A DNA stretch of 52,502 bases, from assembly GCA_963848675.1 (NCBI GenBank), contig CAWKEY010000018.1, positions 1 through 52,502 of the forward strand, in the 5' to 3' direction. This stretch comes from CAWKEY01 sp963848675 (GTDB lineage: Bacteria > Pseudomonadota > Gammaproteobacteria > Methylococcales > Methylomonadaceae). Position numbers and translations under genes: made by a program. The first letter of the stretch is position 1; the number at the start of each line of letters is the position of its first letter. The notes under the pieces are model-generated. The model was not told where the DNA came from. It ran no database searches and worked only from the letters and a program-made list of their open reading frames with translations. Positions 51,020-52,502 of this stretch are shown piece by piece.

Positions 51020-51811
51020 TTATTGAGGCAGCACAAAGCCGTATTGTTCAAAAATAGTGCGCGCTTCCGGTTTTAACAGGTAGGCATAGAATGCTTTGGC
51101 CGTTTCACCGGCGTGTTTTAACAACACCATGCGTTGCCGCAGAGGCTGGTGTAATGTTTCAGGTAGCAAGACAAAACTGCCCTGCTCCTTAATCTTTGGT
51201 GAAAGCGCCAGCGAATACGCGAAAATACCCCCCTGAGCGGCACCCGAAACAGCGAATTGTGCTGCCTGTGCAACATTTTCACCCAGCACCAGATGAGCTT
51301 GCATAACATCCCATAATCCGGCCGCAATTAATGCCTCCTTTGCCGCGCGTCCATAGGGCGCATGTTCTGGATTGGCGATGGCAAATCGCTTTATCTGAGC
51401 TTTGTGCAGGGCATCACTTAGCCCCTTCAACTCTGCATCAGGTATTAGCGGCGAGTCTTTAGTCGCAAATACAACCAGCCGGCCTATTGCATACAATGCA
51501 CCCTGGTCCACCGTCAGGCCCTGTTTGGCCAGATCAAAAACAAACTGTTCGTCAGCCGACATGAACAGTTCAAAAGGAGCCCCCTGACTTAACTGGCGAA
51601 AAAAATTACCGGATGATCCGAAGCTCAATTTCAGGCTACGTCCCGTATTTTTGGTAAATTGTTGCGTAATCTCTTCCAGTGCAAATTTAAGATCGGAAGC
51701 CGCAGCAATGATCGGCACCTCATCGGCCATTGCAGAGGTATGGGCAAACCCGGGTAGCATTCCCAAGATTACCAGAGATAAGCGCAAAACCATTCTGGAG
51801 AGTGTGTTCAT
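51020..51811 (-). CDS. modA: Molybdate-binding periplasmic protein
   Basis: The 263-aa protein has a signal peptide (about residues 1-30, ending HTSAMA) and the ModA core: IIAAASDLKFALEEI, LKLSFGSSGNFFRQL with serines that bind the oxyanion, GAPFELFMSADEQF, and NPEHAPYGRAAKEAL. It delivers molybdate (or tungstate) to ModBC. The ATG at 51811 has an AGGA site; the 51829 start adds six residues. Molybdate is needed here for cofactor enzymes such as formate dehydrogenase, a usual partner in methylotrophy (context only). Confidence 0.92.
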   Translation of the reverse strand: MNTLSRMVLRLSLVILGMLPGFAHTSAMADEVPIIAAASDLKFALEEITQQFTKNTGRSLKLSFGSSGNFFRQLSQGAPFELFMSADEQFVFDLAKQGLTVDQGALYAIGRLVVFATKDSPLIPDAELKGLSDALHKAQIKRFAIANPEHAPYGRAAKEALIAAGLWDVMQAHLVLGENVAQAAQFAVSGAAQGGIFAYSLALSPKIKEQGSFVLLPETLHQPLRQRMVLLKHAGETAKAFYAYLLKPEARTIFEQYGFVLPQ

Positions 51812-51888
51812 TTTCCTATCACCAATCAAAGTTAAAAAATAAACTCAGCATTAAATGTACCAGCTTAGATATTTAACACGTTCTCAAA

Positions 51889-52131
51889 CTAACCAACGGT
51901 GTCAATTCCCGGCCGCTGTTGCTCATAAAATTCAATCCTTAAATTGCTGACCAAAGGTGTCGATATGCTGGGTTCGCTAAGCCTGCAGAGATTAACGGCT
52001 TGAAAGCGCTGTTCACGAGTGTTCAAGGCCAGAGTATTTTTACCATAACGATGCACCAGTCCCAATAACAGGAGCTTTAGCGGCATGTCTTTTTCGAAAG
52101 CCCAGACATTCATATTGGCATGCTGGATCAA
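51889..52131 (-). CDS. Small hypothetical protein upstream of modA
   Basis: An 80-aa open frame starts with TTG at 52131 behind an AAGGA site. It encodes NMNVWAFEKDMPLKLLLLGLV, followed by a basic stretch. I do not recognise a family. The sequence after SEPSIS changes character, and a one-base shift would read DTFGQQF before a stop, so a frameshift near 51960 is possible. The gene call is weak. Confidence 0.3.
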   Translation of the reverse strand: MIQHANMNVWAFEKDMPLKLLLLGLVHRYGKNTLALNTREQRFQAVNLCRLSEPSISTPLVSNLRIEFYEQQRPGIDTVG

Positions 52132-52490
52132 ATCTTCCTTACTATGACAGGGCGTGAGTAATAGTTCAGTATCAACAGATTCGGTGGATAATTATGATTA
52201 TATTTCCGGGTGAATAGCCTAATGAGTGGTTTTTTATGTCAATTAAACGGCTATTATGCAAAGTCCGGTGGAATTAGATTAATATCGAATCGCTAAGTCC
52301 GACAGACTCCTAGACTAATATCACTTTTTCGAAGGATTGGATAGAAAAACCATCTTTGTTAATAATATTGAAGGTAAGCGAATTTTTAAAGTCAATAAGG
52401 CTTAATTTGTTGCAGAGAATTGTGAGTGCTTAGAATTGCTCCACCAGCGTCCTATTTGACGACGGTATATGCAAGTTTATGAGGTAACTT
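52132..52490. other. AT-rich stretch without recognised gene
   Basis: About 360 bases with short open frames only. No repeat or terminator was identified. It may hold promoters for the genes on either side. Confidence 0.4.
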
Positions 52491-52502
52491 ATGATTTTTT
52501 AT
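52491..52502 (+). CDS. Possible start of a further gene, cut by the window end
   Basis: An ATG at 52491 follows a good ribosome site (GAGGT, five bases before). Only four codons (MIFY) are inside the window, so the product is unknown. Confidence 0.25.

Noticed and set aside
1..52502. CRISPR arrays, tRNA or rRNA genes
   Set aside because: No regularly spaced direct repeats, tRNA cloverleaf or rRNA-like stretch was recognised by reading.

Overview
The window reads as chromosomal DNA of a gammaproteobacterial methylotroph, most likely a Methylococcales (type I methanotroph-like) bacterium. The basis is a near-complete set of serine-cycle and folate C1 genes (malate-CoA ligase mtkAB, malyl-CoA lyase, serine-glyoxylate aminotransferase, hydroxypyruvate reductase, mtdA, glycerate 2-kinase, glyA, ftfL) among housekeeping genes of gammaproteobacterial type (spoT-recG, ubiC, dtd, trhP, rraA, ispH, hslR, xseA, trkAH). 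No methane or methanol dehydrogenase gene is present, so methanotrophy itself is inference. No tRNA, rRNA or CRISPR array was recognised.

Layout. 1-15.9 kb: housekeeping block. It starts with the 3' part of spoT (broken by two apparent 1-base deletions), then ridA, recG, ubiC, a secreted nuclease, dtd, trhP, rraA, ispH, hslR, a gdx-tusB-tusE operon on the minus strand, a YcgR-like PilZ protein, xseA, the trkA-trkH potassium system and thpR. 16.1-32.9 kb: C1 assimilation island. mcl-mtkA-mtkB run leftward from a well-formed promoter. sgaA and hprA run rightward, then an Anbu proteasome/N-formylglutamate amidohydrolase/transglutaminase trio, mdh on the minus strand, and mtdA-gck-glyA. A hairpin, a 32-bp perfect inverted repeat and a MazF-type toxin-antitoxin module separate glyA from ftfL. 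ftfL carries an apparent 1-base insertion.

33.0-34.6 kb: a complete IS5-family element with perfect 17-bp terminal repeats and a TTA target duplication, then a relic of a glycosidase gene and one copy of a dispersed repeat also found upstream of ridA. 34.6-38.5 kb: CIA30-like protein, SOUL haem-binding lipoprotein, NDH-2-like flavoprotein, SRPBCC protein, a stand-alone 151-aa LOV photoreceptor and a COQ10/RatA-like protein. 38.6-49.0 kb: a membrane-lipid modification cluster. A chalcone-isomerase-like protein and an NTF2-like lipoprotein diverge from a rightward operon: acyl desaturase, FAD amine-oxidase-like protein, DUF1365, CFA-synthase-like methyltransferase, DUF2878, DUF1295, second CFA-like methyltransferase and sensor kinase. 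The response regulator converges on the kinase. 49.2-51.8 kb: modABC molybdate importer. The last ~0.6 kb is AT-rich and mostly empty.

The most interesting part is 34.6-49 kb. The lipid cluster resembles gene sets controlled elsewhere by RpoE-ChrR in the singlet-oxygen response and linked to methylated/furan fatty acids. Here it is tied to a two-component system, has an ECF-like GGAAC-N-GTC motif in its divergent promoter, and lies beside a blue-light LOV protein. Its CFA-like enzyme has Ser and Gln where E. coli Cfa has bicarbonate-binding Cys and His, which suggests methyl transfer without ring closure. Three apparent single-base indels in core genes (two in spoT, one in ftfL) may be sequence errors and should be checked before calling pseudogenes.
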